Positions 23,645-32,184 of a stretch of DNA of 37,051 nt are shown here, piece by piece (the stretch's first letter is position 1; each line of letters opens with the position of its first letter). The position numbers and the translations under genes were made by a program. Origin of the DNA: Selenomonas sp. (lineage in GTDB: Bacteria; Bacillota; Negativicutes; Selenomonadales; Selenomonadaceae); NCBI RefSeq assembly GCF_022771645.1, contig NZ_JALFCU010000005.1:1-37051 (forward strand), given 5' to 3'. The notes beneath the pieces were generated by a model. The model was not told the DNA's origin. It saw only the letters and a program-made list of their open reading frames with translations, and did no database searches.

Positions 23645-25369
23645 ATGCGTGTGAGGAAGGGCAGAGGTTATTTGGAAGAAAAGGAAATCGGTGGGATGGA
23701 CGCGCTCCAGAAAGCGCTCGCGGCGGATGACATCGTCTGGCTCGCCGTCAATGCGAAGTACTCGCATACGTCGCTCGCCGTGCGCTATCTGCGGCAGGCC
23801 GTGCCTGGCTCGCGCATCCTCGAGCTCACGATCAACGACTACCTGCTGCCGATGCTCGGCCGCATCTACGAGGCGCATCCGCGCGTGCTCGGCGTCGCGT
23901 GCTACATCTGGAACATCGAGCTCGTGAAGCAATTGCTCCGGCTGTTGCCGTCGGCACTCCCTGATTGCAAAATCATTTGCGGCGGGCCGGAAGTGTCGTA
24001 TGAGACAAGGGGCTTCATGCAACAGTTCTCGATGGTCGATTATGTTGTGCGCGGCGAGGGCGAGGAAGCGGCAGCGGCGCTCTGCAGGCGATTGCTTGCA
24101 GGCGCGTCGGGCGCGGGCATCCCGGGCATCGCTTGGCGCGATGCGGACGGCATCCACGAAGGGACGGCTGTCGTCGTCGATGCATTTGAGCGCGTGCCGT
24201 TCCCGTACACCGAAGAAGAACTCCCGGGCATCCGCGAGCGGATCCTCTATTATGAGACGAGCCGCGGATGTCCGTTTTCGTGTGCGTATTGCCTGTCGTG
24301 CGCGACGGCGGGTGTGCGCTTCCTGCCGATGGGCCGCGTCTTGCGCGAGCTCGATACGTTCGTGCGTCATGACGTGCGACAGGTGAAGTTCGTCGACCGC
24401 ACGTTCAATGCGAAGAAATCACATTTTTTGCCGATCCTGAAATATATCGCGGCGCTTCCCGCGACGTGCCGTACGAATTTTCATTTCGAGGTGGCGATCG
24501 ATTATCTCGACGACGAGGTGCTCGCGGTGCTCGAGCAGATGCCGTGCGGCCGCGTGCAGCTCGAGATCGGCATCCAGTCGACGAACGAGGCGACGCTCGC
24601 GGCCGTCTCGCGCGTCAATCATTGGCAGGAGATCGCGTTGCACATCCGCACGATCCTCGGCTTCCGCAACATGCATCTGCACGTCGACCTCATCATCGGC
24701 CTGCCGGGCGAGGGCATGGCGTCGTTCCATCGCTCGTTCAACGATGTCTTCGCACTTCATCCGGACGCGTTGCAGCTCGGATTTTTGAAATTCCTCAAGG
24801 GCGCGGCGATGATGTCGCTCGTCAAAACATATCATTATCAGTATATGCCGCTCGCGCCGTACGAAGTCCTCTCGAGTGATGCACTGTCATTTGGCGAGAT
24901 CCGCTGGCTGCATACGTTCGAAGATGTGTTCGAACGCTACTACAACGCTGACCGCTGTCGTACGGCGACCGCATGGCTGACGGCGACGTTCACCGGCGGC
25001 GATGCATTCGCGTTCTGGCAAGCGCTCGCGGACTGGTGGGAGGCACAGGGCAATCATCATCAGAGTCACGCGCCGAAAAATTGCTACGCATATCTGCTTG
25101 CGTTCGCACGCGATGCGTTTGATGCGGACGAGGAGGCGCTCGTGCGCCTCGATGCGCTGCTGCGCTACGATGCGATCCGCAAGGAAGGCGTGCGCGCGTT
25201 CCCGCCCGGCCTCGCATGGCAGCGCGAGCGCCGCAGCCGCGACCTCGTCGAAGTGTTCCCGTGCGATGTGCTCGCGCTCGCGGCGGGCAAACGTGCAAGA
25301 TTGTGCGAGACGGTCGTCTATCTGACGACGGATGATGCATCTCGTGTATACATGTCCACAAGGGATTGA
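23645..25369 (+). CDS. B12-binding radical SAM protein with C-terminal DUF4080-like domain
   Basis: It has a cobalamin-binding-type Rossmann N-domain (VWLAVNAKYSHTSLAVRYL, then VLGVACYIWN and IICGGPEVSYE), a radical SAM core with CPFSCAYC (Cys209, Cys213, Cys216 from this start) for the 4Fe-4S cluster, and a C-terminal region (from about residue 400) of the DUF4080 type. It lacks the DxHxxG-type base-off motif of true B12 binders, so cobalamin binding is unsure. The substrate is unknown; such proteins often methylate or rearrange unactivated carbon. ATG 23645 has GAGG at good spacing; TTG 23672 and ATG 23696 are plausible later starts. It lies 10 bp after the GGDEF gene, so is likely in the same operon. 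Confidence 0.85.
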   Translation: MRVRKGRGYLEEKEIGGMDALQKALAADDIVWLAVNAKYSHTSLAVRYLRQAVPGSRILELTINDYLLPMLGRIYEAHPRVLGVACYIWNIELVKQLLRLLPSALPDCKIICGGPEVSYETRGFMQQFSMVDYVVRGEGEEAAAALCRRLLAGASGAGIPGIAWRDADGIHEGTAVVVDAFERVPFPYTEEELPGIRERILYYETSRGCPFSCAYCLSCATAGVRFLPMGRVLRELDTFVRHDVRQVKFVDRTFNAKKSHFLPILKYIAALPATCRTNFHFEVAIDYLDDEVLAVLEQMPCGRVQLEIGIQSTNEATLAAVSRVNHWQEIALHIRTILGFRNMHLHVDLIIGLPGEGMASFHRSFNDVFALHPDALQLGFLKFLKGAAMMSLVKTYHYQYMPLAPYEVLSSDALSFGEIRWLHTFEDVFERYYNADRCRTATAWLTATFTGGDAFAFWQALADWWEAQGNHHQSHAPKNCYAYLLAFARDAFDADEEALVRLDALLRYDAIRKEGVRAFPPGLAWQRERRSRDLVEVFPCDVLALAAGKRARLCETVVYLTTDDASRVYMSTRD

Positions 25370-25394
25370 CAAACGCGGGGAAACTGCATAAAAT
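25366..25394 (+). promoter_or_regulatory. Promoter of the AGCS symporter gene
   Basis: -35 TTGACA (25366-25371, overlapping the stop codon of the upstream gene), 17-bp spacer, -10 TAAAAT (25389-25394). Confidence 0.75.
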
Positions 25395-25403
25395 AACTTG
25401 TAA

Positions 25404-25457
25404 AGCAGCGTTGCTTGGACGTGGGCCATCGAAGGCCCGGGGCAGCGCTGTTTCTTT
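25404..25457 (+). terminator. Long hairpin between promoter and AGCS gene, terminator- or attenuator-like
   Basis: CAGCGTTGC (25406-25414) pairs with GCAGCGCTG (25442-25450); inside, GGGCC (25423-25427) pairs with GGCCC (25434-25438). TTTCTTT follows. It lies directly after the predicted start point of the AGCS transcript and may also terminate the upstream operon. Confidence 0.6.
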
Positions 25458-25494
25458 GTGAAATCATTTGTATGGGTTTTGAGGAGTGAATTTC

Positions 25495-26913
25495 ATGGAC
25501 GTATCAGCTCTCTTGCAGGCAGTCAATGATTTTGTCTGGGGTCCTGTCATGCTCGCGTGCCTTGTCGGCACGGGCATCTTCCTGACGATCCGATTGAAGT
25601 TTTTGCCGTGGCGCAACCTGTGGTACGCGATCCAGATGGTGTTCTCGAAACGTGACAAGCACGCGGGCGACATCTCGCCGTTCCAGTCGCTCATGACGGC
25701 GCTCTCGGCGACGATTGGCACGGGCAACATCGTCGGCGTCGCGACGGCCATGGTGCTCGGCGGCCCGGGCGCGCTCGTCTGGATGTGGATTGCGGCGGCG
25801 TTCGGCCTGTCGACGAAGTACGGCGAGTCCGTGCTGGCCGTCAAGTATCGCGAGACGAACAGCGTCGGCGAGATGGCCGGCGGCCCGATGTACGCGATGA
25901 AGAACGGCATCAACAACGGCTTCGGCCGCCTGCTCGCCGTCCTGTTCTCTGTGTTCGCCGTGCTCGCGTCGTTCGGCATCGGCAACATGACGCAGGCAAA
26001 TTCCATTTCCGCGGCGCTGAACTCCAGCTATGCCATCCCGACGTGGGCGGTCGGCGCGGTCATCACGATTGCGGCGCTCAGCGTCCTCGTCCGCGGCATC
26101 CGCCGCATCGGCCTCGTCTCGAGCATCATCGTGCCGACGATGGCCGTGTTCTACCTCATCGCGTCCGTCATCGTCATTGCCGTGAACTTCGATGCGGTGC
26201 CGGCCGGCGTCGAGCAGATGTTCGCGATGGCGTTCTCGACGCAGTCCGTCGCGGGCGGCATCGGCGGCTCCATCGTCGCATCCATGCTGACGGCGATGCG
26301 CTGGGGCGTCGCGCGCGGCGTGTTCTCGAACGAAGCTGGCCTCGGTTCCGCGCCAATCGCGGCGGCGGCCGCACGCACGGATCATGCGTCGCGCCAGGGC
26401 TACGTCAACATGACGGGCACGTTCTTCGACACGATGATTATCTGCATGCTGACGGGCCTCGTCATCGCCTCGTCCGGCATGCTCGGCACGGTCGACCCGG
26501 CGACGGGCAAGCTCGTCTCGGGCGTCCAGCTCACGATCCTCGCGTTCTCGACGGTCTTCGGCGAGTACGGCAAGCTCATCGTCTCTATTGCGATTGCGCT
26601 CTTCGCGTTCTCGACGATCCTCGGATGGGAGTACTACGGCGAGAAAGCGCTCGAATACCTCGTCAAGGCGCGTCCCGTCATCCTGGGCTACCGCGTGCTG
26701 TTCTCGCTCATCACGTTCGTCGGCGCGACGACGACGCTCGAAGTCGTCTGGAATTTCTCTGACACGATGAACGGCCTCATGATCATCCCAAATCTCATCT
26801 GCCTGATCTGGCTGAACAAGGATATCGCGGACGAGTGCTTCGAGTACGAGCGGGAAGTCGTCATCAAGGAGAAGCATGGCGAGCAGGTTGACTACGTGCA
26901 GAAAACAGCTTGA
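25495..26913 (+). CDS. Sodium:alanine/glycine symporter (AGCS family)
   Basis: An inner-membrane carrier that imports alanine or glycine with Na+. The 472 residues have about eleven hydrophobic segments. The family signature is present as SATIGTGNIVGVATAMVLGGPGALVWMW (about residues 74-100, only part quoted elsewhere), followed by MAGGPMYAMKNG and WGVARGVFSNEAGLGSAPIAAA. ATG at 25495 is preferred to GTG 25486 because GAGGAG sits 8 bases ahead of it. The gene is preceded by a strong promoter and a large hairpin, so its expression may be attenuated. The amino acid carried is not fixed by sequence. Confidence 0.94.
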   Translation: MDVSALLQAVNDFVWGPVMLACLVGTGIFLTIRLKFLPWRNLWYAIQMVFSKRDKHAGDISPFQSLMTALSATIGTGNIVGVATAMVLGGPGALVWMWIAAAFGLSTKYGESVLAVKYRETNSVGEMAGGPMYAMKNGINNGFGRLLAVLFSVFAVLASFGIGNMTQANSISAALNSSYAIPTWAVGAVITIAALSVLVRGIRRIGLVSSIIVPTMAVFYLIASVIVIAVNFDAVPAGVEQMFAMAFSTQSVAGGIGGSIVASMLTAMRWGVARGVFSNEAGLGSAPIAAAAARTDHASRQGYVNMTGTFFDTMIICMLTGLVIASSGMLGTVDPATGKLVSGVQLTILAFSTVFGEYGKLIVSIAIALFAFSTILGWEYYGEKALEYLVKARPVILGYRVLFSLITFVGATTTLEVVWNFSDTMNGLMIIPNLICLIWLNKDIADECFEYEREVVIKEKHGEQVDYVQKTA

Positions 26914-26954
26914 TTCAAAACAAATGATGAATATGATTGCTGAGGAGTGTTACC

Positions 26955-27344
26955 ATGATTATTTTTCCGGTCTTCACAGAGCTTGAAAAGAAACGCGATG
27001 AGATCAACGACCATTTCCATCGCGACACGGAACCGCAGCTCGTCGAGCGCGTGCAGCAGTTCGGCTTCGTCCCCGTGCAGCCCGGCGACCTCCAGCACAT
27101 GCGGCTGAAGGAGCAGAGCACGGCGAACGAATACCTGCTGACGTTTCGCCCGTACGAGATTCGCGTCGAGTTCTGCCATGTGAAGACGCAGGAAAAACTG
27201 CTCATCTGCGAGATCAGCAATTTCGCATTGAGTGCCCACAGCATCATGAACATCCTCATCGCCTCCATCGACAGCTGGTTGCAGTACGGCGTCATCTACG
27301 ACTATCGCACGGCGCAGCACTACGGCGAGGAAACGAAAAAATAA
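26955..27344 (+). CDS. Small protein of unknown function (129 residues)
   Basis: ATG at 26955 follows GAGGAGTG, 41 bp after the symporter gene, and probably shares its transcript. The protein begins MIIFPVFTELEKKRDEINDHF and has a soluble alpha/beta pattern (EYLLTFRPYEIRVEFCHV, KLLICEISNFALSAHSIMNIL, IDSWLQYGVIYDY) without signal or membrane segments. I do not recognise a family and the context does not assign a role. Base composition matches its neighbours. Confidence 0.75.
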   Translation: MIIFPVFTELEKKRDEINDHFHRDTEPQLVERVQQFGFVPVQPGDLQHMRLKEQSTANEYLLTFRPYEIRVEFCHVKTQEKLLICEISNFALSAHSIMNILIASIDSWLQYGVIYDYRTAQHYGEETKK

Positions 27345-27375
27345 CGTTTCGCTTCTAGCGTTTTGAACGCGCGTA

Positions 27376-27384
27376 TGCTACAAT
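27376..27384 (+). promoter_or_regulatory. Extended -10 element before the pot operon
   Basis: TGC followed by TACAAT (27379-27384). No good -35 is seen at 16-18 bp, which is common for extended -10 promoters. The predicted start lies at the foot of the hairpin at 27394. Confidence 0.45.
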
Positions 27385-27393
27385 AAATTGCAC

Positions 27394-27430
27394 AAAAATC
27401 CCATGTACGTTTGCGTGCATGGGATTTTTT
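27394..27430 (+). terminator. Terminator hairpin just before potA
   Basis: AAAAATCCCATG pairs with CATGGGATTTTT; inner ACG/CGT bases extend the stem. It has a T-run of six. It ends the symporter transcript, but also lies downstream of the possible pot promoter. Confidence 0.85.
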
Positions 27431-27451
27431 CAAATCAAGGGAGAGTGAAAG

Positions 27452-28522
27452 ATGAAAAAAGAGCTTTTGCGCCTGGAGCGCATCAACAAATCGTTTGACG
27501 GGAGGAAGATCCTCGAGGATCTCGACCTCACGATCCATGAAAATGAATTTGTGACGTTGCTCGGCCCTTCGGGCTGCGGCAAGACGACGACGCTGCGCCT
27601 CATTGGCGGCTTCGAGCTGCCGGACAGCGGGCGCATCCTGTTTGATGGCCAAGACATCACGCAGCTGCCGCCGGAAAAGCGGCAGGTCAATACGGTGTTC
27701 CAGAAGTATTCGCTCTTTTCCAATATGGACGTCGCGGAAAATATCGCGTTCGGCCTGAAAATCAAGGGGAAATCACAATCGTATATCAAAGACAAGATCC
27801 GCTACGCGCTGAAGCTCGTGAACCTCGAAGGCTACGAGCACGCGAACGTCACGGGGATGTCGGGCGGCCAGCAGCAGCGCATCGCCATCGCGCGCGCCGT
27901 CGTCAACGAGCCGAAAGTGCTGCTCCTCGACGAGCCGCTCTCGGCGCTCGACCTGAAGCTTCGCCAGCAGATGCAGCGCGAGCTCGTCAAGATCAAGCGG
28001 GAGCTCGGCATCACGTTCGTCTTCGTCACGCATGACCAGGAGGAAGCGCTCTCGATGTCGGACACGGTCGTCGTCATGAACCAGGGCTGGATCCAGCAGA
28101 TCGGCACGCCGGAAAGCGTCTACAACGAGCCGGAGAACGCGTTCGTCGCGGACTTCATCGGTGACAGCAACATCATTGACGGCATCATGGTGCGCGACCG
28201 TCTCGTGCATCTCCTCGGCAAGGACATCCCGTGCATCAACACGGGCTTTGGCGAAAACGTCCCCGTCGACGTGCAGATCCGCCCAGAGGACATCCAGATT
28301 ACGGCGCCGGAGGACGGCCAGTATCGTGGCGTCATCAAGTCCGTCGTGTTCAAGGGCACGGTCTACGACATCACAATCGAGGCGGCGGGCTTCGAGTGGC
28401 TCGTGCAGACGATCACAGGCCACGAGGCCGGCCGCGAAGTCGGCTTGCAGCTCGCGGCGTCGAACATCCAGATCATGGCGAAGCCCGCCTCGGAAGACGA
28501 GGAGGCGGCAAAAGATGTTTGA
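27452..28522 (+). CDS. potA: Spermidine/putrescine ABC transporter ATP-binding protein
   Basis: The ATPase of the polyamine importer PotABCD. The 356 residues comprise an ABC domain with Walker A GPSGCGKTTT, Q-loop FQKYSLFSNMDVAENIAFG, signature MSGGQQQR, Walker B VLLLDEPLSALD and switch histidine in FVTHDQEEALSMSD, followed from about residue 240 by a TOBE regulatory domain (VDVQIRPEDIQI). It starts at ATG 27452 after GGGAGAG and overlaps potB by 8 bases. It is first in the order potA-B-C-D, the standard arrangement. Confidence 0.95.
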   Translation: MKKELLRLERINKSFDGRKILEDLDLTIHENEFVTLLGPSGCGKTTTLRLIGGFELPDSGRILFDGQDITQLPPEKRQVNTVFQKYSLFSNMDVAENIAFGLKIKGKSQSYIKDKIRYALKLVNLEGYEHANVTGMSGGQQQRIAIARAVVNEPKVLLLDEPLSALDLKLRQQMQRELVKIKRELGITFVFVTHDQEEALSMSDTVVVMNQGWIQQIGTPESVYNEPENAFVADFIGDSNIIDGIMVRDRLVHLLGKDIPCINTGFGENVPVDVQIRPEDIQITAPEDGQYRGVIKSVVFKGTVYDITIEAAGFEWLVQTITGHEAGREVGLQLAASNIQIMAKPASEDEEAAKDV

Positions 28523-29357
28523 ATCGAAAAAACTCAGCCGCCTGCTGGTCGCCCCATTTTCTGTCTGGGCGGTCATCTTCATCGTCCTGCCGCTGTTCTT
28601 CGTCCTCTATCACAGCCTCACGGATGGGGCTGGGACGTTCACGGCGGCCAATCTCGGTGAAGTGTTCTCATGGGAGTACATGAGCGCGCTCGGCCTCTCC
28701 GTCGAGCTCGCGCTCGTCTCGACCGTGCTGTGCCTCGTGCTCGCGTACCCGCTGTGCCTGATCTTGACATCGATGAAGCGCGGCAAGATGGTGCTCATTT
28801 TCGTGCTGTTCCTGCTGCCGCTCTGGATGAATTCGCTCCTGACGACGATGGCGTGGCAGACGATCCTCGAGCGGAACGGGCTCATCAATCTCGCGCTGTC
28901 CGCGCTTGGATTGCCGACGCTCACGCTTATCAACACGCCGTTTGCCATCGTCGTCGGCATGATTTACAATTTCCTGCCGTACATGGTGCTGCCGCTCTAC
29001 GTGTCGCTGTCGAAAATCGACAAGAGCGTCATCGAGGCGGCGCACGATCTCGGTGCTGGCTGGGCGCAGACGCTGCGGCGCATCCTGATCCCGCTCTCGA
29101 TGCCCGGTATCGTCAGCGGCGCGACGATGGTGTTCATCCCCGCGCTCACGACGTTCGTCATCAGCGCACTCTTAGGTGGTAACAAGGTGCTGCTCGTCGG
29201 CAACATCATCGAGCAGGAATTCACGGCAGCGTACGACTGGCAGATCGGCAGTGCGCTCTCGATGGTGCTCATGGTTTTCATCCTGCTGAACATCGCGCTC
29301 GAGGCGTTTTCGGGCGAGGAAGGCCACGCGCATCACGCGGGAAAGGGGGCGGCGTGA
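28515..29357 (+). CDS. potB: Spermidine/putrescine ABC transporter permease
   Basis: One of two inner-membrane permeases of the polyamine importer. The 280-residue protein has about six membrane segments and the EAA loop that docks on PotA (VIEAAHDLGAGWAQTLRRILIPLSMPG, of which EAAHDLGA is the core). ATG at 28515 lies inside the end of potA, giving translational coupling. A short His-rich tail (EGHAHHAGKG) ends the protein. Confidence 0.95.
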   Translation: MFESKKLSRLLVAPFSVWAVIFIVLPLFFVLYHSLTDGAGTFTAANLGEVFSWEYMSALGLSVELALVSTVLCLVLAYPLCLILTSMKRGKMVLIFVLFLLPLWMNSLLTTMAWQTILERNGLINLALSALGLPTLTLINTPFAIVVGMIYNFLPYMVLPLYVSLSKIDKSVIEAAHDLGAGWAQTLRRILIPLSMPGIVSGATMVFIPALTTFVISALLGGNKVLLVGNIIEQEFTAAYDWQIGSALSMVLMVFILLNIALEAFSGEEGHAHHAGKGAA

Positions 29358-29358
29358 C

Positions 29359-30147
29359 ATGAAAGCTTGGAAGAAAGTTTACGTCGGCCTCATCGTCGCG
29401 TTTCTCTACGCGCCCATCCTCGTGCTCATCGCGCAGTCGTTCAACGCGAGCCGTTACCGCGGCCACTTCACGGGCTTCACGACGGAGTGGTATGTGAACC
29501 TGCTCGAAGACGAGGACATGATCGCTGCGTTCCTCAATACGCTGACGATCGGCGTGACGGCGGCACTCTGCGCGACGCTCCTCGGCCTCGTGACGGCGCT
29601 TGCGATGCGCGGCATGGGGCGCAAGGCGCAGATGGCGCTCCGGGGCCTCGCGAACGTGCCGCTCCTCAATGCGGACATCGTCACGGGCATCTCGCTCATG
29701 CTGCTGTTTCTCGGCCTCGGCCTGCGGCTCGGCTACGATACGATCCTCCTCGCGCACATCGTCATCTGCCTGCCGTATGCGCTGCTCTGCATCCTGCCGC
29801 AGGTGCTCGGCCTCGACCGCGTGTACTACGAGGCGGCCGTCGACCTCGGCGCGACGCCGTGGCAGGCGTTCCGCAAAGTGCTGCTGCCGGAGCTCATGCC
29901 CGGCATCGCGGCGGCATTCCTCCTGTCGTTTGCCATGTCCGCCGACGATTTCATCGTGACGTACTTCACGAAGGGCGCGGGCATCGACACGTTGACGACG
30001 GCGATTTACGCGCAGCTGAAGCTCGGCATCCATCCGGAGATGTATGCGCTCTCGACGCTGTTCTTCGTCGGTGTCATCGCGTTCGTCGCGCTGCTCCTCG
30101 GCAACTATCGCGTGTTGAAGCAGCGTCGCCGCTTGCAGGAGGTGTGA
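29359..30147 (+). CDS. potC: Spermidine/putrescine ABC transporter permease
   Basis: The second permease of the importer. The 262 residues form about six membrane segments, with the EAA loop YYEAAVDLGATPWQAFRKVLLPELMPG (core EAAVDLGA). The conserved ADDFIVTYF segment of PotC is present near residue 194. It starts one base after the potB stop, and potD begins 3 bases after its own stop. Confidence 0.95.
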   Translation: MKAWKKVYVGLIVAFLYAPILVLIAQSFNASRYRGHFTGFTTEWYVNLLEDEDMIAAFLNTLTIGVTAALCATLLGLVTALAMRGMGRKAQMALRGLANVPLLNADIVTGISLMLLFLGLGLRLGYDTILLAHIVICLPYALLCILPQVLGLDRVYYEAAVDLGATPWQAFRKVLLPELMPGIAAAFLLSFAMSADDFIVTYFTKGAGIDTLTTAIYAQLKLGIHPEMYALSTLFFVGVIAFVALLLGNYRVLKQRRRLQEV

Positions 30148-30150
30148 GAG

Positions 30151-31224
30151 ATGAAAAAAAGTTTTGCACTCGCGCTCCTGTTGCTGTTTTCCGTTTTCGC
30201 CGCCGGCTGTGATTGCTTTGCCGACGACGAAGAGGGCGGCGACGACACGCTCTACATCTACAGCTGGGGCGACTACCTCGACGAGGATGTCATCGCGCAG
30301 TTCGAGGAAGAAACGGGTATCACCGTCGTGCTCGACGAGTTCGACACGAACGAGAGCATGTATCCGCGCGTCAAAGAAGGCGCGACGAGCTACGACCTCA
30401 TCTGCCCGTCCGATTACATGATCCAGAAAATGGAGCAGAACGGCCTCCTGCAGCCGCTCGATTGGTCAAAACTGCCGAACACGGTCGCATACCTCGGCAA
30501 GGACTATCTGCAACAAGCGGAAACGTACGACCCGGGCAATAAATACAGCGTCCCGTACTGCTGGGGCACGGTCGGCATCATGTACAATACGACGATGGTC
30601 GACGAGCCCGTCGACAGCTGGGCGATTCTCTTCGACCCGAAATACAAGGACAGTATCCTCATGCAGGATTCCGCACGCGACGCGATTATGATCCCGCTCT
30701 GCATGATGGGCGTCTCGATGAACACGAAGGACGAGGCGGCGCTCACAAAAGCGCGTGACATGCTCATCGCGCAAAAGCCGCTCGTGCAGGCGTACGGCGT
30801 CGACGACATCCGCGACAAGCTCGCGGGCGGCGAGGCCGCGCTCGGCGTCATCTTCTCCGGCGAGGCCATCAACCTCATGGAGGCGAATCCCGACCTCGCG
30901 TTCTGTCCCGCGCCGAAAGAGGGCACGAACCTCTGGATGGACGGCTGGGTCATCCCGAAGAACGCGCAGCACGTCGAGAATGCGCACAAGTTCATCGACT
31001 TCCTCTCGCGTCCGGAGATCGCCGCGAAAAATTTCGAGGCGCTCGGCTATTCGACGCCGAACACGGGCGTGCAGGCGCTCGTCGAGGAGGACATGGATGA
31101 GGACGAGCTCGCCATCGCATTCCCGCCGCCCGAGGTCTACCTCGGCCAAGAGACGTACCAGTATCTCGGCGAGGCGATGGACAAGCTTTACACGAAGCTC
31201 TGGCTGCAGGTGAAAGTGGAATAA
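30151..31224 (+). CDS. potD: Spermidine/putrescine-binding lipoprotein
   Basis: The extracytoplasmic substrate-binding subunit. The 357-residue precursor has a lipoprotein signal peptide with lipobox FAAGC (Cys20 becomes the lipidated N-terminus). The mature part starts with an acidic linker and the typical YIYSWGDYLDEDVIAQFEEETGI. PotD-family text continues with YDLICPSDYMIQKM and YSVPYCWGTVGIMYN, around the ligand pocket. AGGAGGTG precedes the ATG. It is the last gene of the operon; a cre-like site and the next promoter follow directly. Confidence 0.95.
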   Translation: MKKSFALALLLLFSVFAAGCDCFADDEEGGDDTLYIYSWGDYLDEDVIAQFEEETGITVVLDEFDTNESMYPRVKEGATSYDLICPSDYMIQKMEQNGLLQPLDWSKLPNTVAYLGKDYLQQAETYDPGNKYSVPYCWGTVGIMYNTTMVDEPVDSWAILFDPKYKDSILMQDSARDAIMIPLCMMGVSMNTKDEAALTKARDMLIAQKPLVQAYGVDDIRDKLAGGEAALGVIFSGEAINLMEANPDLAFCPAPKEGTNLWMDGWVIPKNAQHVENAHKFIDFLSRPEIAAKNFEALGYSTPNTGVQALVEEDMDEDELAIAFPPPEVYLGQETYQYLGEAMDKLYTKLWLQVKVE

Positions 31225-31227
31225 ATC

Positions 31228-31241
31228 TGAAAGCGCTTGCA
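31228..31241. promoter_or_regulatory. Perfect cre-like 14-mer
   Basis: TGAAAGCGCTTGCA fits the CcpA-site consensus TGWAARCGYTWNCW at every position and overlaps the -35 box of the downstream promoter, which suggests repression. Whether this organism has CcpA or another LacI-family protein is not visible here. Confidence 0.5.
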
Positions 31242-31264
31242 CATCCTCGAAAATCTTGTACAAT
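31237..31264 (+). promoter_or_regulatory. Promoter of the D,D-carboxypeptidase gene
   Basis: -35 TTGCAC (31237-31242), 16-bp spacer, -10 TACAAT (31259-31264). Confidence 0.65.
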
Positions 31265-31297
31265 GGAAAGCGTACGTGATTTTTGAGGAGGATTCCA

Positions 31298-32176
31298 ATG
31301 AAACGAAACCTGTTGGGAAGACGCCTCTTGGCGCCTTTCCTTTTTTTATGCCTGACGTTGCAGGCGGCGCTGGCCTTTGCTGCCGTGCCGCAGATCTCGG
31401 CTGACGCCGCCATCGTCGTCGACCGCGCGACGGGCGCTGTGCTCTATGAGAAAAACGCGGACAAGCGCGAATACCCCGCGAGCATGACGAAGATGATGAC
31501 GTGCCTGCTTGCCATCGAGAGCGGGCGCATGGACAGCATCGTGCAGGTCAGCCCCGAGGCCGCGGATGTCGAGTGCACGCGCATGGAGCCGGGCGACCAG
31601 GTGATGATGCGCGACCTTACGAAGCAGATGATGCTGATTTCGGACAACGGTGCGGCGACGGCCGTCGGCGAGTCGCTCGGACAGGGCGATATCGATTATT
31701 TCGCAGAGCGCATGAACCGCCGCGCGCAGTCGCTCGGCATGATGTCGACGCATTTCGTCAATGCGAACGGCATGCCCGACAGCGACCATTACACGACGGC
31801 GCGTGACATGTCGAAGCTCGCCGTCGCGGCGTTCGAGAACGACGCGTTCCGTCAGATCGTCGGCACGAAGGAAGCGAACGTCTATTACGTCCACCCGACC
31901 GGCCGCGTCGAGCATTGCGTCAACACAGACGAGCTGCTGTGGTCGTACCAAGGCATCGTCGGCGGCAAGACGGGCTGGACGAGTGTAGCGCGCGGCTGTC
32001 TGACGGTCGCGGCCGACCGCGACGGCCGCGAGCTCGTCGCCGTCGTCATGCATTCGGACGATGACGAGAGCCGCTTCACGGAAGCGGCGTCGCTGCTCGA
32101 TTACGGCTTCTCCAAAGAAGCGGTGGGAAGCGCTGCCATCCCCGCGAGCAGCATGACGGGAGCAGCAACCGAATAA
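31298..32176 (+). CDS. D-alanyl-D-alanine carboxypeptidase (penicillin-binding protein 5/6 family)
   Basis: It trims the terminal D-Ala of peptidoglycan side chains outside the cytoplasmic membrane. The 292-residue precursor has a signal peptide (basic start, LLAPFLFLCLTLQAALAFA). The three active-site motifs are SMTK (Ser62, Lys65), SDN (115-117) and KTG (224-226). The C-terminal beta domain and amphipathic anchor helix of full-length PBP5 are missing, so it is the short, probably soluble form. DacB/DacF-like spore functions are possible in related bacteria but not supported here. ATG 31298 follows GAGGAGG. It seems to be transcribed alone. Confidence 0.93.
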   Translation: MKRNLLGRRLLAPFLFLCLTLQAALAFAAVPQISADAAIVVDRATGAVLYEKNADKREYPASMTKMMTCLLAIESGRMDSIVQVSPEAADVECTRMEPGDQVMMRDLTKQMMLISDNGAATAVGESLGQGDIDYFAERMNRRAQSLGMMSTHFVNANGMPDSDHYTTARDMSKLAVAAFENDAFRQIVGTKEANVYYVHPTGRVEHCVNTDELLWSYQGIVGGKTGWTSVARGCLTVAADRDGRELVAVVMHSDDDESRFTEAASLLDYGFSKEAVGSAAIPASSMTGAATE

Positions 32177-32184
32177 AACATCAA

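Noticed and set aside
25395..25494. Riboswitch (glycine or other) ahead of the AGCS symporter
   Set aside because: The leader is too short and shows only one branched hairpin; no glycine aptamer features are present.
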